A stretch of DNA of 64,000 nt from an uncultured Bacteroidales bacterium (GCA_903879715.1 CAIRMR010000148.1:1-64000); one strand, 5' to 3'; shown: positions 27,976-37,168, counted from the stretch's first letter. Numbers and translations are program-made. Notes: generated by a model not told the origin, from the letters alone.

Positions 27976-29577
27976 TCATATTTTATTTTTAAGCACTTTA
28001 TCCGCCGCAAGTTTGCCGGTAAGTATTGACATTGGCACGCCTGCGGGACTGTATGCCCATTGTCCTGCCTGATAAACAGAAGGTATTGCTGTAAACACGG
28101 AACGATCTGATATCTGGATTTTATTTACAACAGGCATCTTTTTTTGAAATGACCAACCAACAATAGCTCCTTCAGAACTACCTACTCTGTTTTCTATGTG
28201 TAAGGGGGTAAATGAAAAACGGCCAATAATTTTATCTTTTAGCATCGGGTAAACCGATTCGCTGAGTACGTTGATCATACGATTCTCTATCTCAACGGTA
28301 AACTCATCGAGCCATCCTGCTTTGCGAATTTCTTTAAACAAGTCGTATTCTGCCAGAAAACTTATAATGATTCCTGTTTGGCCCGGAGGAACCAATTCGG
28401 GGTCTTTAAGCCCGGGAATAGAAATTTCGTAAGTGTTCAATTTGGTAAATTTGTCAAGCCAGGCCAGAATTTCCTCTTTTTTGATATTCCCGAAATCATG
28501 AAGCAGTTTATTTAGTTCCTCCCGATGTGTTTCGCCTAACCCGGTTTTTGAAGGGGTGTAAAAGAAATGTCCGTGAGCAATTTTCCTGAAACTTTCGAGG
28601 GGCTCATCTACTTCTAAAAATAAAGAGAACACTGAATCCGTTCCACGGCTTTGCAACATGCTGCTTTTTGTTTCCTCAAATTTTATTTTGATTTTTAGAG
28701 ATAAACCTTCGGTAGATGTGATTTTATAAAGTGATTTTAAATCGTTGGCCCATATCAAATTATCATAGTTGTAACTGAGGTTGTTTTGGTCTATGACAAG
28801 CTTGTTATCAGCCTGAACTTCAATAATTTTTGTTTCTGGTTTTAACCCGCCCCCGAATTCAGTAATTTTATTTTTCAAGGCATCCGATAGTTTTCCAACA
28901 CCCCCTTTTGGATAGAAATAGTCAATGTACAAGGAAAAATAGCTCAGTGCAAAAAAGGCAGGTGTGTTTTTAAAGAAATGCTGTGAAATCATATCACGAA
29001 GAGAAGGATTTTTGACCACTGTTTTTAAATAATCCTCAACAGGCATATTCATGCGATTTATTTTTCCAACAGTAAAAATAAATCGTGGCAACCAGGGTAA
29101 AAGTTTTTTAAAAATGAAAGTCCTGTCCTTTATTAAATCTTTAAAAACAGGATTTTCGATGCCATACAGCACCTCCATGTGTTTCATTATTTTTCGGATA
29201 ATCCGTAAGAAATTATCAATCTCGCTCTTACTTTCAGGGAATAATTTTATCAGAAGTTCCCTGTATTTATCCAAATCCTTTACCGTTTCTATGCCAATAA
29301 CATCTTTCCCTATTCCCAGAGAAACCGGACTTTTAACAACTTCGAGTTGAATGCCTAAATCCTTTAGCATGGGGAAAATAATGCCCGCATCCTCCAGGGC
29401 TCTTACTCCGCCTTCAAAATGAAAACCATTCCGGCTAAATGAATTAACAAGTCCTCCAAACTCCTTGTTTTTTTCGATGAGCAGTACTTTTTGTCCTGCG
29501 CGCGAGAGGTATGCTGCGGATGTCAATCCGGCAATCCCGCCTCCGACAACGATGGTATTGTATCTGTTTTCAGTCAT
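27976..29577 (-). CDS. FAD-dependent oxidoreductase, phytoene desaturase/retinol saturase-like
   Basis: A 533-aa flavoprotein with an N-terminal dinucleotide-binding motif VVGGGIAGLTSAAYLSRAG (about 10-28), LLIEKNKEFGGLVNSF, and a C-terminal FAD motif near YQAGQWAYSPAGVPMSILTG. This pattern is shared by carotenoid desaturases, carotenoid isomerases and retinol saturases. No phytoene synthase or other carotenoid gene is in the window, so a carotenoid role is not shown. Last of four genes on the minus strand, 47 bp after the short-chain dehydrogenase gene and probably co-transcribed with it. Confidence 0.85.
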   Translation of the reverse strand: MTENRYNTIVVGGGIAGLTSAAYLSRAGQKVLLIEKNKEFGGLVNSFSRNGFHFEGGVRALEDAGIIFPMLKDLGIQLEVVKSPVSLGIGKDVIGIETVKDLDKYRELLIKLFPESKSEIDNFLRIIRKIMKHMEVLYGIENPVFKDLIKDRTFIFKKLLPWLPRFIFTVGKINRMNMPVEDYLKTVVKNPSLRDMISQHFFKNTPAFFALSYFSLYIDYFYPKGGVGKLSDALKNKITEFGGGLKPETKIIEVQADNKLVIDQNNLSYNYDNLIWANDLKSLYKITSTEGLSLKIKIKFEETKSSMLQSRGTDSVFSLFLEVDEPLESFRKIAHGHFFYTPSKTGLGETHREELNKLLHDFGNIKKEEILAWLDKFTKLNTYEISIPGLKDPELVPPGQTGIIISFLAEYDLFKEIRKAGWLDEFTVEIENRMINVLSESVYPMLKDKIIGRFSFTPLHIENRVGSSEGAIVGWSFQKKMPVVNKIQISDRSVFTAIPSVYQAGQWAYSPAGVPMSILTGKLAADKVLKNKI

Positions 29578-29624
29578 ATTCTTTTTATTTCATGAATTTC
29601 AATAAACTAATTCCACGAAATTTT

Positions 29625-30602
29625 TTACTCTTTTGAATCCTGCAATCCTGATAATTCCAGACTTTTTCCCCAAAGTTCGTAAGCTACTTCTTTGTCAAGA
29701 GCCGGGGGTGCAGGTTCTTCCAGGGTGGTTAAATTAAAGAATTTCCCGCTAACAAATTCTACCTCTTTTGAAACTCCAAGGTAATACAATGCTTCGGCGG
29801 ATATTTCCGGGGATTTTAATGTTTTATCAATAAAATTCCTTTTATACCAACGGTAAACCGGCCCGTTTTCCTGTCCTGTTTCCGTTTTAACAGCTCCCGG
29901 ATGCATTGCATTTATCGAGACCCCTGTATCCTTGAAATGTTCATTAAAAACTATCATGGATAAAAGCTGGGCGAGTTTGGCAGAACCATAGCTTTTCAAC
30001 CCGGAATAGCGACGTCGTTCCCAATTCAAATCATCCAGCCTTAATCCCCATGCAGCAAAACGGTGACCTTCGGAATTAACCATAATAATTCTGGCTCTTT
30101 CCTGCGATTTAAGCTTTTCCTTTAAAATGTAGTTTATAATAAAAGATGAAAGGTATTGAACTACAAAAACCTTCTCAATTCCCTCCGGAGTTAATTCTTT
30201 TTTTGTCAGGTAAACACCAGCATTATGTATCAGGACATCAATAGGGGTTTCAAGATTTAAAAGTTCATCTGCCACCTGATGAATATCCTGCAAATTACTC
30301 AGATCAGCAATTTTGTAGTCGCATTTGACTCCGAATTCACTTTCAATCTCGCGGCACAATGCTTCTGATTTTTGCAAATTACGATTTATGCAAAGTAAGC
30401 TAGCTCCATGAGCAGCATATTTTCTGGCTGCATGGTATCCAATGCCAGAAGTAGCTCCGGTAATAACGACAAGTTTGTTGTTAAAACTTTCAGTACATAT
30501 TTTTGGGTCTAACCGGTTGTTTCTGATCATTGCAAATATGTTCGACCACTTATATTCCCGGATGTATTGCGCTGTTTTTTTTCTCATAAATACTTTATCC
30601 AA
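29625..30602 (-). CDS. Short-chain dehydrogenase/reductase, retinol dehydrogenase-like
   Basis: A 325-aa protein with all classical SDR motifs: TGATSGIG (48-55, cofactor binding), HNAG (126-129), catalytic Ser177 and YGSAK with Tyr205 and Lys209, then HPGAVKTE. An N-terminal extension of about 40 residues precedes the Rossmann fold, and the general form resembles the RDH11-14/WW-oxidoreductase-like group that acts on retinoids and other hydrophobic alcohols (family resemblance only). Its ATG overlaps the NTF2-like gene by 8 bp; a second ATG at 30587 would remove the overlap. Sits between the FAD enzyme and NTF2-like genes. Confidence 0.88.
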   Translation of the reverse strand: MDKVFMRKKTAQYIREYKWSNIFAMIRNNRLDPKICTESFNNKLVVITGATSGIGYHAARKYAAHGASLLCINRNLQKSEALCREIESEFGVKCDYKIADLSNLQDIHQVADELLNLETPIDVLIHNAGVYLTKKELTPEGIEKVFVVQYLSSFIINYILKEKLKSQERARIIMVNSEGHRFAAWGLRLDDLNWERRRYSGLKSYGSAKLAQLLSMIVFNEHFKDTGVSINAMHPGAVKTETGQENGPVYRWYKRNFIDKTLKSPEISAEALYYLGVSKEVEFVSGKFFNLTTLEEPAPPALDKEVAYELWGKSLELSGLQDSKE

Positions 30603-31092
30603 ATTTCTTTATCAAAAACCTACGGTACATCTTACCAAAACGGGGAATATTATTAAAAATATCCCCCCATAAATCGTAATAATCCCTTTGCTCCAAAATA
30701 TAACCATCGTCGCTTAATGTCAGTTTAGTTGAGCCGTACATTGGCGTATTCGGGTATTTTTTAAACATCATGGTCATTATCCAGTCGAAAATAATAATGT
30801 TTTCGTTTTGGGCAATGGATACAATTTCCAGGTTTAATTGTTTGGTCCGTTGCGTAAGCCGGTTGCACATGGCAGTAAAATTTTCAATTCCTTCAATACG
30901 CTGAATGGTATCCTGAAAAACAATGTCTTTGTGATAGTATTTAAAAATGTGAGACCAGTCCGGCTTCCCGTCGGTATTGTATGTTTGCGACCACAACTCT
31001 TTTATTGTAGCGATATCTAGCGCTTTTTTTTCAGAAATTTCCTCCATTGTTTCGGGTGCTTTAATGATTGAATTTTTAAGAAAATAGTTCAT
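30595..31092 (-). CDS. NTF2/SnoaL-like fold protein
   Basis: A 165-aa protein with the pattern of the NTF2-like superfamily: LWSQTYNTDGKPDWSHIFKY, YYHKDIVFQDTIQRIEGIE, then a run of beta strands (IIIFDWIMTMMF, STKLTLSDDGYI) and a final YDLWGDIF. Members are small cone-shaped proteins that act as isomerases, cyclases or ligand-binding subunits. No catalytic residue can be assigned surely. Its stop overlaps the start of the dehydrogenase gene, so coupled translation and a shared pathway are likely. Confidence 0.75.
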   Translation of the reverse strand: MNYFLKNSIIKAPETMEEISEKKALDIATIKELWSQTYNTDGKPDWSHIFKYYHKDIVFQDTIQRIEGIENFTAMCNRLTQRTKQLNLEIVSIAQNENIIIFDWIMTMMFKKYPNTPMYGSTKLTLSDDGYILEQRDYYDLWGDIFNNIPRFGKMYRRFLIKKFG

Positions 31093-31167
31093 TTAGCTTA
31101 AGCTTCAATTTCACCTAATATGTCTTGTTTATTTTGTAATACTGTTAATTTAGAGGAAATTTAATAT

Positions 31168-31320
31168 GTCGGAAGTCAGGAGTCGGAAGCTAACCGGGCA
31201 ACTTCTTTTATCTATGAACGTATAGCTTTGCTGGCCAATTTTTTTCTTCAAATCGCTTCTCTTAGTATGATTTAATCACAAATTAACACTTTCTTCCGTC
31301 TTCCGACTCCTGACTTCCAG
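31168..31320. repeat. Palindromic element with 19-bp perfect inverted repeats
   Basis: GGAAGTCAGGAGTCGGAAG at 31171-31189 is repeated inverted at 31300-31318. It lies between the NTF2-like and hydrolase genes. A solo arm of the family occurs at 25269. Confidence 0.75.
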
Positions 31321-31374
31321 CCGTTTTAAACCAATTCCATTCAAATCTTGCTAGATCCCTTTAAAAAATTCTTT

Positions 31375-32343
31375 TCAAATTGTCTGATCTGCAAAGTAGT
31401 TTTTAACGGCATATTCATATTCTGTTGTTATAAATTCAATAGCACTCTTGCTAATTTCTGCTTTCGGGCACACCTGTTCAAAAGCATGGTAGCAACCTTC
31501 AAATATACGGAAGCTTACATTCACTCCTGCGTTCCTGAGATTTTCGACATACAGTATAGTTTCGTCACGAAATGGTTCCAGGTCACCTATGAAGGTTGCT
31601 GCCGGCGGGAGATTAATATAGTTTGTTGCTCTTGCAGGTGCAGCATACTCCGGTACAATGTCTTTTCCGAAAAGCTCACCCAGGTATAACTTCCATGCGT
31701 AATAATTAGACTTTGAGTTCCATATCGGTGAGTTATTATCCGTGGCAGATTCCGTTAGCATCCGGTCGTCGAGCATAGGATACAGAGGCATTTGAAACGC
31801 TATATTCACCTCCTTTTTATCACGTGCATAAAGTGAAACCGCTGCGGTTAAGCCTCCTCCGGCACTGTCGCCACCTATAAAAATCTGGCTATCATTAATA
31901 CCAAGGGATTCTGCGTTATTTTTCATCCAAAGTAATGCTATGTAACAATCATCAATTGCGGCAGGATATGGAGCATCAACGGATAGTCTGTAATCAGGCG
32001 CTACCATCACACATTGCTTCTTTTGGTTGAACGCCCTGGCCATCCCAATACCTTGTTCAGGCACACCAATCCCATAGCCGCCACCATGCAGCCATAAAAT
32101 GCCCGGAACTTTTCCTAAAAGTTCTTTTGACTTGAAAATACATACCCGCATTTGAGAATTATCATCCCCTAAAATCCACTGTTCGCTGCAATACAGGCTT
32201 TTATCCGTTTTTCCGCGAAGGAATTTCCTGGTCAACCTGGCGAATAAGCGAATCCGTGATTCAGTGAAAGTTGGGTTCAATAGCTTAAAAATCCTTCCCG
32301 AAGTTCTCAATTCTTTGTTAACCGCTGATATCTTCACTCTCAT
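31375..32343 (-). CDS. Alpha/beta hydrolase, hormone-sensitive lipase family
   Basis: A 322-aa esterase/lipase-type enzyme. It has the oxyanion motif HGGGY at residues 86-90, nucleophile Ser160 in GGDSAGGG, and acid/base residues near the C-terminus (EPFRDETILYVENLRNAGV ... EGCYHAFE). These are the hallmarks of the HSL (bacterial family IV) esterases, which act on short-chain esters or lipids. No signal peptide is seen, so it is cytosolic. It is upstream of, and co-directional with, the NTF2/SDR/FAD genes but separated from them by 282 bp containing a palindromic repeat, so membership in their operon is uncertain. Confidence 0.9.
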   Translation of the reverse strand: MRVKISAVNKELRTSGRIFKLLNPTFTESRIRLFARLTRKFLRGKTDKSLYCSEQWILGDDNSQMRVCIFKSKELLGKVPGILWLHGGGYGIGVPEQGIGMARAFNQKKQCVMVAPDYRLSVDAPYPAAIDDCYIALLWMKNNAESLGINDSQIFIGGDSAGGGLTAAVSLYARDKKEVNIAFQMPLYPMLDDRMLTESATDNNSPIWNSKSNYYAWKLYLGELFGKDIVPEYAAPARATNYINLPPAATFIGDLEPFRDETILYVENLRNAGVNVSFRIFEGCYHAFEQVCPKAEISKSAIEFITTEYEYAVKNYFADQTI

Positions 32344-32747
32344 TGTCTTATCCTATTTGTAGATTTTTATACTAATGAGCCTAAGCGTGTTCCTGATGTT
32401 TAGCAGACACAAGAGGTTGGTGATTTCCGTGCCCGACTGCGCCATTGAAGCGGAAAGAATTAAGTTTCCTGCAAACATTGAACCTGATAGTAAGAAAAAC
32501 ATATCGTTTAACCACTGAACCATCTATTTCCTGAAAGTTGTATCAGTTAAATGTCTCCTTATACAACTGTTTGAAAAGGTTAAAGTTAATAAAAATTGAG
32601 TTGGAGGGAATATTCCGATTTTTATCCCCACTGATTCAAAAGAAATAATGCAGATCATTTTTTAAAGCTCGTTGACTGTTTAACGAATAATCATAAAAGT
32701 TGAACAAAAACATATTGCAACTGTTTCTTCTTTAAAAACAATTTTAT
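32344..32747. other. Intergenic region, 404 bp
   Basis: Divergent promoter region between the hydrolase and SOUL genes. I see no gene, repeat or clear promoter box. Confidence 0.5.
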
Positions 32748-33359
32748 ATGAAAACATTTTTTGTAATAGCCGCTGTTGCTATTTTTCTGGTAATAATCTT
32801 TCAATCCTTCACGCTTATGTCTGCTAATAAAACCGAAGAACAAAAGTATACTGTTATCCTTAAAGACAAGGATTTCGAGATCAGGTTTTATCCATCTGCA
32901 ACATTAGCAACAATTAATTCGGATGCCAAAACGTACAAAGAATTGTCAGGTCCGGGATTTCGGAAACTGGCAGGCTACATTTTTGGTGGCAATGAGTCGA
33001 ACACAAGTATTTCGATGACTTCGCCTGTGCACATGGACATCAACGATTCTGTTTCGAGTATGAGTTTTGTAATGCCATCGTCATACAACGAAGAAAACCT
33101 GCCAAAACCTAACGATCCCAATGTGCATATTCATAAAACTGCTGATGAATATGTTGCGGTTATTCAATTTGGCGGATTCGCTTCGGATAAAGATATGGTA
33201 TTTTATACGGGTAAGCTTCGTGATATTCTGACAGAAAAAGGTATAACCTCTTACGGTAATGCCAGGTTTCTGGGATATAATCCGCCATTCCAGCTTATTG
33301 ACAGGAGGAACGAAATAGTCATTTCGGTTAATTGGGAAAAGCAAATGAACCAACAGTAA
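32748..33359 (+). CDS. SOUL heme-binding family protein
   Basis: A 203-aa protein with an N-terminal hydrophobic signal/anchor (about residues 3-22) and the SOUL/HBP domain: FEIRFYPSATLATI, FRKLAGYIFGGN, SISMTSPVHM, VIQFGGFASDKD and ARFLGYNPPFQLIDRRNEI. Family members bind heme or tetrapyrroles, often without conserved axial ligands; the bacterial role is poorly known. It probably resides in the periplasm or on the membrane. Single gene. Confidence 0.88.
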   Translation: MKTFFVIAAVAIFLVIIFQSFTLMSANKTEEQKYTVILKDKDFEIRFYPSATLATINSDAKTYKELSGPGFRKLAGYIFGGNESNTSISMTSPVHMDINDSVSSMSFVMPSSYNEENLPKPNDPNVHIHKTADEYVAVIQFGGFASDKDMVFYTGKLRDILTEKGITSYGNARFLGYNPPFQLIDRRNEIVISVNWEKQMNQQ

Positions 33360-33892
33360 GCTATCCTTAATTTAGCTACTCATGCCATTGGTTTAATATA
33401 AAACGTATTTTTAGTCAGGGCTTGCTGAAAAACAAAAATCGAATATCTCTGGATTTTTCCGAAGGGAATCAACACCAATAGCTAAATGATAGTGGAACAC
33501 GGGATTGTTCGTAGGACATTAATATTCATTGTATTATGTTGATCCCCTGACGGGGAATCGGGATTGGAGTTGTGTTTTTTTTTGATATTTTTCCCCTGAC
33601 GGGGAAAATCAAATTGATAATGTGCATGGATTATGAATAGAATGGTAAGTTATCCTTGCATTGGCTATTGTGGGAATAGCAGACAAAGCATAGACAAACA
33701 GCTATTTTGCTATTTCCAAGCATACTCTAATTACAAACGTTTTTGATAATCGGAGTATTTTAAGAAACCATCCAAAAACCTGCTTAAAAATTTATAGATT
33801 TCGTAGATATAATCTGTGCCATTTACTTCAATAATATACCTGAAACGACTATTGGTTTATTCGAAGTTTTGTGAGATTACCGGAAGTAAGTA
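33360..33892. other. Intergenic region, 533 bp
   Basis: Between convergent genes. It contains an IS-end-like motif at 33417-33433 shared with 39681-39697, and two short palindromes CCCCTGACGGGG near 33545 and 33594. No coding sequence supported. Confidence 0.55.
33417..33433. repeat. Short motif shared with 39681-39697, IS-end-like
   Basis: AGGGCTTGCTGAAAAAC against AGGGTCTGCTGAAAAAC: 15 of 17 bases identical. Resembles terminal repeats of some IS elements, but no transposase is present. Confidence 0.35.
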
Positions 33893-34534
33893 TCATCCCG
33901 TTTTCTTTTTTGAAAACAAAATTTTCAACATAGGAATTGAAGCAAGTATAACAAATCCGATAAGTACGTAGATACTGTAATTTATTAATTGAGGATAGGC
34001 TCTTCCAAGGTAATATCCAAGCGGCGTAAGCGAACCAATCCAGATCACTCCTCCGATTACATTCAGGAAGCTGAATCGAACTAATGGAACTCCTGATGCT
34101 CCGGCTAGTATTGGGATCATTGTGCGGATAACGGGCATAAATCTCCCGGTTATAAATGCCCACATACCGTATTTTTCAAAATATCCTTTACTCTTTTCAA
34201 GATAAGCCCTTTTAAATATCCGTGCATCAGCTTTATTGAAGAGTTTCGGGCCAAGCCATTTTCCTTTGGCATACCCCGTAAAATCGCCCAGCACAGCTGC
34301 CGCTATCATTGCTGCAACCAAAACGAATAAAGGAACATCAAGATAATGTGTACCACAAAGTAAACCGGCAGTAAAAATCAGGAAGTCTCCTCCGGGAAGT
34401 ACCAATCCCAGGAAGAATCCTGTTTCAAGATAAATAATTACCAGTAAAAGGACAATCCCACCATATTGGATCAGGTGAACGGGATCGGTAAATATCTGAC
34501 TAAAACTGAGTGATAAAAACAGGCTCTCCTTCAT
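33893..34534 (-). CDS. DedA family membrane protein
   Basis: A 213-aa inner-membrane protein with the DedA/VTT pattern: LETGFFLGLVLPGGDFLIFTAG, the amphipathic GDFTGYAKGKWLGPKLF loop, and FITGRFMPVIRTMIPILAGAS with the conserved basic/Pro motif. DedA proteins include undecaprenyl-phosphate and phospholipid flippases; which lipid is used here is unknown. On the same strand as the alarmone synthetase gene but 134 bp downstream of it. Confidence 0.92.
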   Translation of the reverse strand: MKESLFLSLSFSQIFTDPVHLIQYGGIVLLLVIIYLETGFFLGLVLPGGDFLIFTAGLLCGTHYLDVPLFVLVAAMIAAAVLGDFTGYAKGKWLGPKLFNKADARIFKRAYLEKSKGYFEKYGMWAFITGRFMPVIRTMIPILAGASGVPLVRFSFLNVIGGVIWIGSLTPLGYYLGRAYPQLINYSIYVLIGFVILASIPMLKILFSKKKTG

Positions 34535-34668
34535 TATAATTTGTTGTTGTTTTAAAAAAGTGATTATGCAAATTTATTATTATTCATTAGTACTGAAGTT
34601 TCTTTTTGATGCCGGCATTTCTATGAAATTCTCCTTTAGAGTTCTATTCGGAACTTGAAAAGACCTGC

Positions 34669-35364
34669 CTAAATTTTTGTCTTTTCGGAAAGTAATGTGT
34701 TATTATATAGATTTTGCATTCTTTTATCGATATTGGAAATAATATCAGCACAGTCTTTTAATTCCTCTGTAACAGCTGCAATTTTTTTATCAGTAAGTTT
34801 GAATGACAATTCATGATCCAGCGATGCCCAGAAATCCATTGCAATGGTGCGAACCTGAATTTCAACCTTGACAAGTTCTTTACTGGCTGAAAGAAAAACC
34901 GGAACTGTCACAATAAGATGGAGGCTTCGGTAACCATTCGGCTTCGGCTTTTTAATATAGTCGGAAGTACGTATAACTTCTATATCATCCTGCGATGTAA
35001 GCAGTTTCGCAATCAGATAGATGTCATCAATATACGAGCATATTACCCTGATTCCGGCAATGTCAGTGAGGTTCTTCCGCGCAGATTCAACGCTGAGTTC
35101 GCAACCAAGCCTGTTAAGCTTATCCATGATACTCTTGGGCGTTTTAATCCTCGATTTTATATGATGGATAGGGTTGCGGTCTTTCACATGTTTAAATTCA
35201 TCATTCAGGTTTTCGAGCTTGGTTGTAATTTCCCGTGCCGCGGAAGAATACAGATTTTCCGTGACTATAAAAGAATTAATTGCTTTAGCTTCGTCATCAG
35301 GCAGAATATAGCCTTTAAGCCCATCGAAAAGATAAGCAACTTTTGAACTGTCTACATTTTCCAT
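34669..35364 (-). CDS. Small alarmone synthetase, RelA/SpoT synthetase domain only
   Basis: A 231-aa (p)ppGpp synthetase without hydrolase or regulatory domains, resembling the Bacillus YjbM/RelQ class. Catalytic features are present: SRIKTPKS (71-78), D101 in LTDIAGIRV, KPNGYRSLH (141-149) with the ring-stacking Tyr, and E168xQxR172T in VEIQVRT followed by FWASLDHEL. It should transfer pyrophosphate from ATP to GDP or GTP in the cytosol. Control would be by transcription or by allosteric tetramer formation as in RelQ (family knowledge). Co-directional with the pyruvate kinase and TerC genes upstream. Confidence 0.9.
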   Translation of the reverse strand: MENVDSSKVAYLFDGLKGYILPDDEAKAINSFIVTENLYSSAAREITTKLENLNDEFKHVKDRNPIHHIKSRIKTPKSIMDKLNRLGCELSVESARKNLTDIAGIRVICSYIDDIYLIAKLLTSQDDIEVIRTSDYIKKPKPNGYRSLHLIVTVPVFLSASKELVKVEIQVRTIAMDFWASLDHELSFKLTDKKIAAVTEELKDCADIISNIDKRMQNLYNNTLLSEKTKI

Positions 35365-35402
35365 TTTAATTAACAGTTGGTTATTTGTTTATTCTTTAAA
35401 TC

Positions 35403-35597
35403 TTATTTTTTTAAATAAATCTGAAAATCAAACCACATTTCTGAGTCTAACAAATTTGCTTTAACCAAAGCAATAAAAGCTATGTAATTACCTGGTATCT
35501 GCTGCGTTTCACCACTTTTAGCTTCTTTCAATCCTTTTGAAAATTCGCAGTACCTATTGTATTTACTTAAATTTAAAGCAGTAATAAATGGAGCCAA
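35403..35597 (-). CDS. Doubtful small ORF between alarmone synthetase and pyruvate kinase
   Basis: A 64-codon frame starting with TTG, 11 bp after the pyruvate kinase stop, with no ATG available in frame. The product has no recognisable motif. Its place within a tight run of co-directional genes is the only point in favour; the missing start codon is the main point against. Confidence 0.2.
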   Translation of the reverse strand: MAPFITALNLSKYNRYCEFSKGLKEAKSGETQQIPGNYIAFIALVKANLLDSEMWFDFQIYLKK

Positions 35598-35608
35598 ATT
35601 TTTAAGAA

Positions 35609-37156
35609 TTAAACGAACCTTTCCACTTCTTTGTTAAAGAATTCATTTGCAAAAGAAAGCTGCCGGAGAGTGCCTTGTTTTTTGTTCTGGTGAGCCTCCA
35701 TCCGCTCAAGAATGTTTAAAAGTGTTTTTATTGTTTCCATTATGTTGGGACCTTTATTAAGCATAACACATTCGGCTCTTACCGACATGGAAGCATCTGT
35801 AATTTCAGCCCGGGTAGCCAAACCTGTTTGTGCAAGGTTTTCGAGTATTTGTGTAGCCCAGATTACCGGAACATGAGCTGCTTCACAAACCCACAGTATT
35901 TGTTCCTGTACTTCCGAAATTCTTTCAACGCCAAGCTCAACAGCTAAATCTCCCCTGGCTATCATCACACCGATGTTCGGCCATTTCATGGCTGTGAGTA
36001 ATAAATCGGGTAGATTATTAAACGATTCTTTGTTTTCAATTTTAAGCACCATGCCTATATCCATGCGGTTAAGCTTTGACAGGGCATCCATCAGTTGTTT
36101 CACATCATCAGCAGTTCTTACAAATGAATAGCCAACAATATCAGCATGTTTGGCAATAAAGGGTAAATTAATAACATCTTCTTCTGTAAGTGAAGGCAAC
36201 TGCAAATGTGTGTCGGGCAGATTTATCCCTTTCTCTTCCTTAAGTTTAGTTCCTTTCAAACTGGCTTTTGTGATAATAACTGTTGCATTTTCGTTGCACA
36301 CATCCTCAATAACACCTCCAATTTTGCCATCGTCAAACCATATATTGTTTCCAATTTCAAGATTTCCAACTACATTTGGAATACTCATTGAAATCAACGC
36401 AGCAAAAGTTTTTTTCGGGACCTTTTTTTTAATGACCTTTTTCAGCTCGGCTTCCGTAGAATATAATTTGATTCGATCGCCGATATGCAGTATGAGTTGG
36501 CCTTTTTTCTGATTTTTCGTTTTGAGTATATGAATTTTCTCTGAGCGGATTTTAGGCCCCGACAGGTCCATGTATATTTTACAATGTTTTCCGGTTTTTT
36601 TTGCGGCTTTGTGTATGGCATCAATCATGCTTTTCCAAACCACATGGTTGTCGTGACTGCAATTAATCCGGGCTATTTCCATCCCATTCAACAACAAATC
36701 AGTTATGTATTTTACATCGCCGGCTGCTTCTGATGGCAATGTAACCATTATCCGGGTGCTGATCTGGTTGTTGCTTTCGCCAAAGAGCCTGTTTGTATTT
36801 TGAGTAAGCAACTCAAGCGTGGTGAAAAAGTTCCATGTGCTTTTATCTGGCCTTGACAATCCTTTTACACTTTGGCCCTGGATAGTTTTAAGATGGTATA
36901 AAATATTATCGATGTTTGTAAGCACATATCTTTCAGCGTATGAGAATGAAGACAAGCCCAAAAATGATAGATTCCCCTGTTTAACCCGAATATCGAAAGT
37001 ACGAAGCGACAGATAGTCAACCAGGTTTATGGCTGCATACGTATAATTCTGATGTACCGGAAATGTTTCAGTTTGAAGACGCTCCCTGTTATGAATTATG
37101 CATGCCCTGATTTCCTGAATTTTTTCGATTAGCTCTGTGGTGGTTATCTTTCTCAT
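35609..37156 (-). CDS. Atypical pyruvate kinase with N-terminal extension and no C-terminal domain
   Basis: A 515-aa protein. Residues 1 to about 133 are a helical extension not found in standard pyruvate kinase. The TIM barrel starts near 134 and contains R163, N165 and S167 (ARINCSHDN), D197 (MDLSGPKIR), K372 and E374 (VLKIENKES), D403 (ARGDLAVELG) and T435 (IWATQILE). The B domain (about 205-310, with NIWFDDGKIG) is inserted as usual. The protein stops about 45 residues after CVMLNKGPN, so the C-terminal allosteric domain (about 130 aa) is missing. Catalytic residues are kept, so it may be active but without the normal effector site. It follows terC by 12 bp. Confidence 0.85.
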   Translation of the reverse strand: MRKITTTELIEKIQEIRACIIHNRERLQTETFPVHQNYTYAAINLVDYLSLRTFDIRVKQGNLSFLGLSSFSYAERYVLTNIDNILYHLKTIQGQSVKGLSRPDKSTWNFFTTLELLTQNTNRLFGESNNQISTRIMVTLPSEAAGDVKYITDLLLNGMEIARINCSHDNHVVWKSMIDAIHKAAKKTGKHCKIYMDLSGPKIRSEKIHILKTKNQKKGQLILHIGDRIKLYSTEAELKKVIKKKVPKKTFAALISMSIPNVVGNLEIGNNIWFDDGKIGGVIEDVCNENATVIITKASLKGTKLKEEKGINLPDTHLQLPSLTEEDVINLPFIAKHADIVGYSFVRTADDVKQLMDALSKLNRMDIGMVLKIENKESFNNLPDLLLTAMKWPNIGVMIARGDLAVELGVERISEVQEQILWVCEAAHVPVIWATQILENLAQTGLATRAEITDASMSVRAECVMLNKGPNIMETIKTLLNILERMEAHQNKKQGTLRQLSFANEFFNKEVERFV

Positions 37157-37168
37157 TTTCTGATAAAA

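Noticed and set aside
27976-29577. Carotenoid desaturase tied to the B12/ECF light module
   Set aside because: No phytoene synthase is present and the genes are 18 kb apart; the resemblance to CrtI also covers other saturases and isomerases.
33545-33606. CCCCTGACGGGG palindromes as terminators or a repeat array
   Set aside because: Only two copies with no T-run in a useful place; too short to call.
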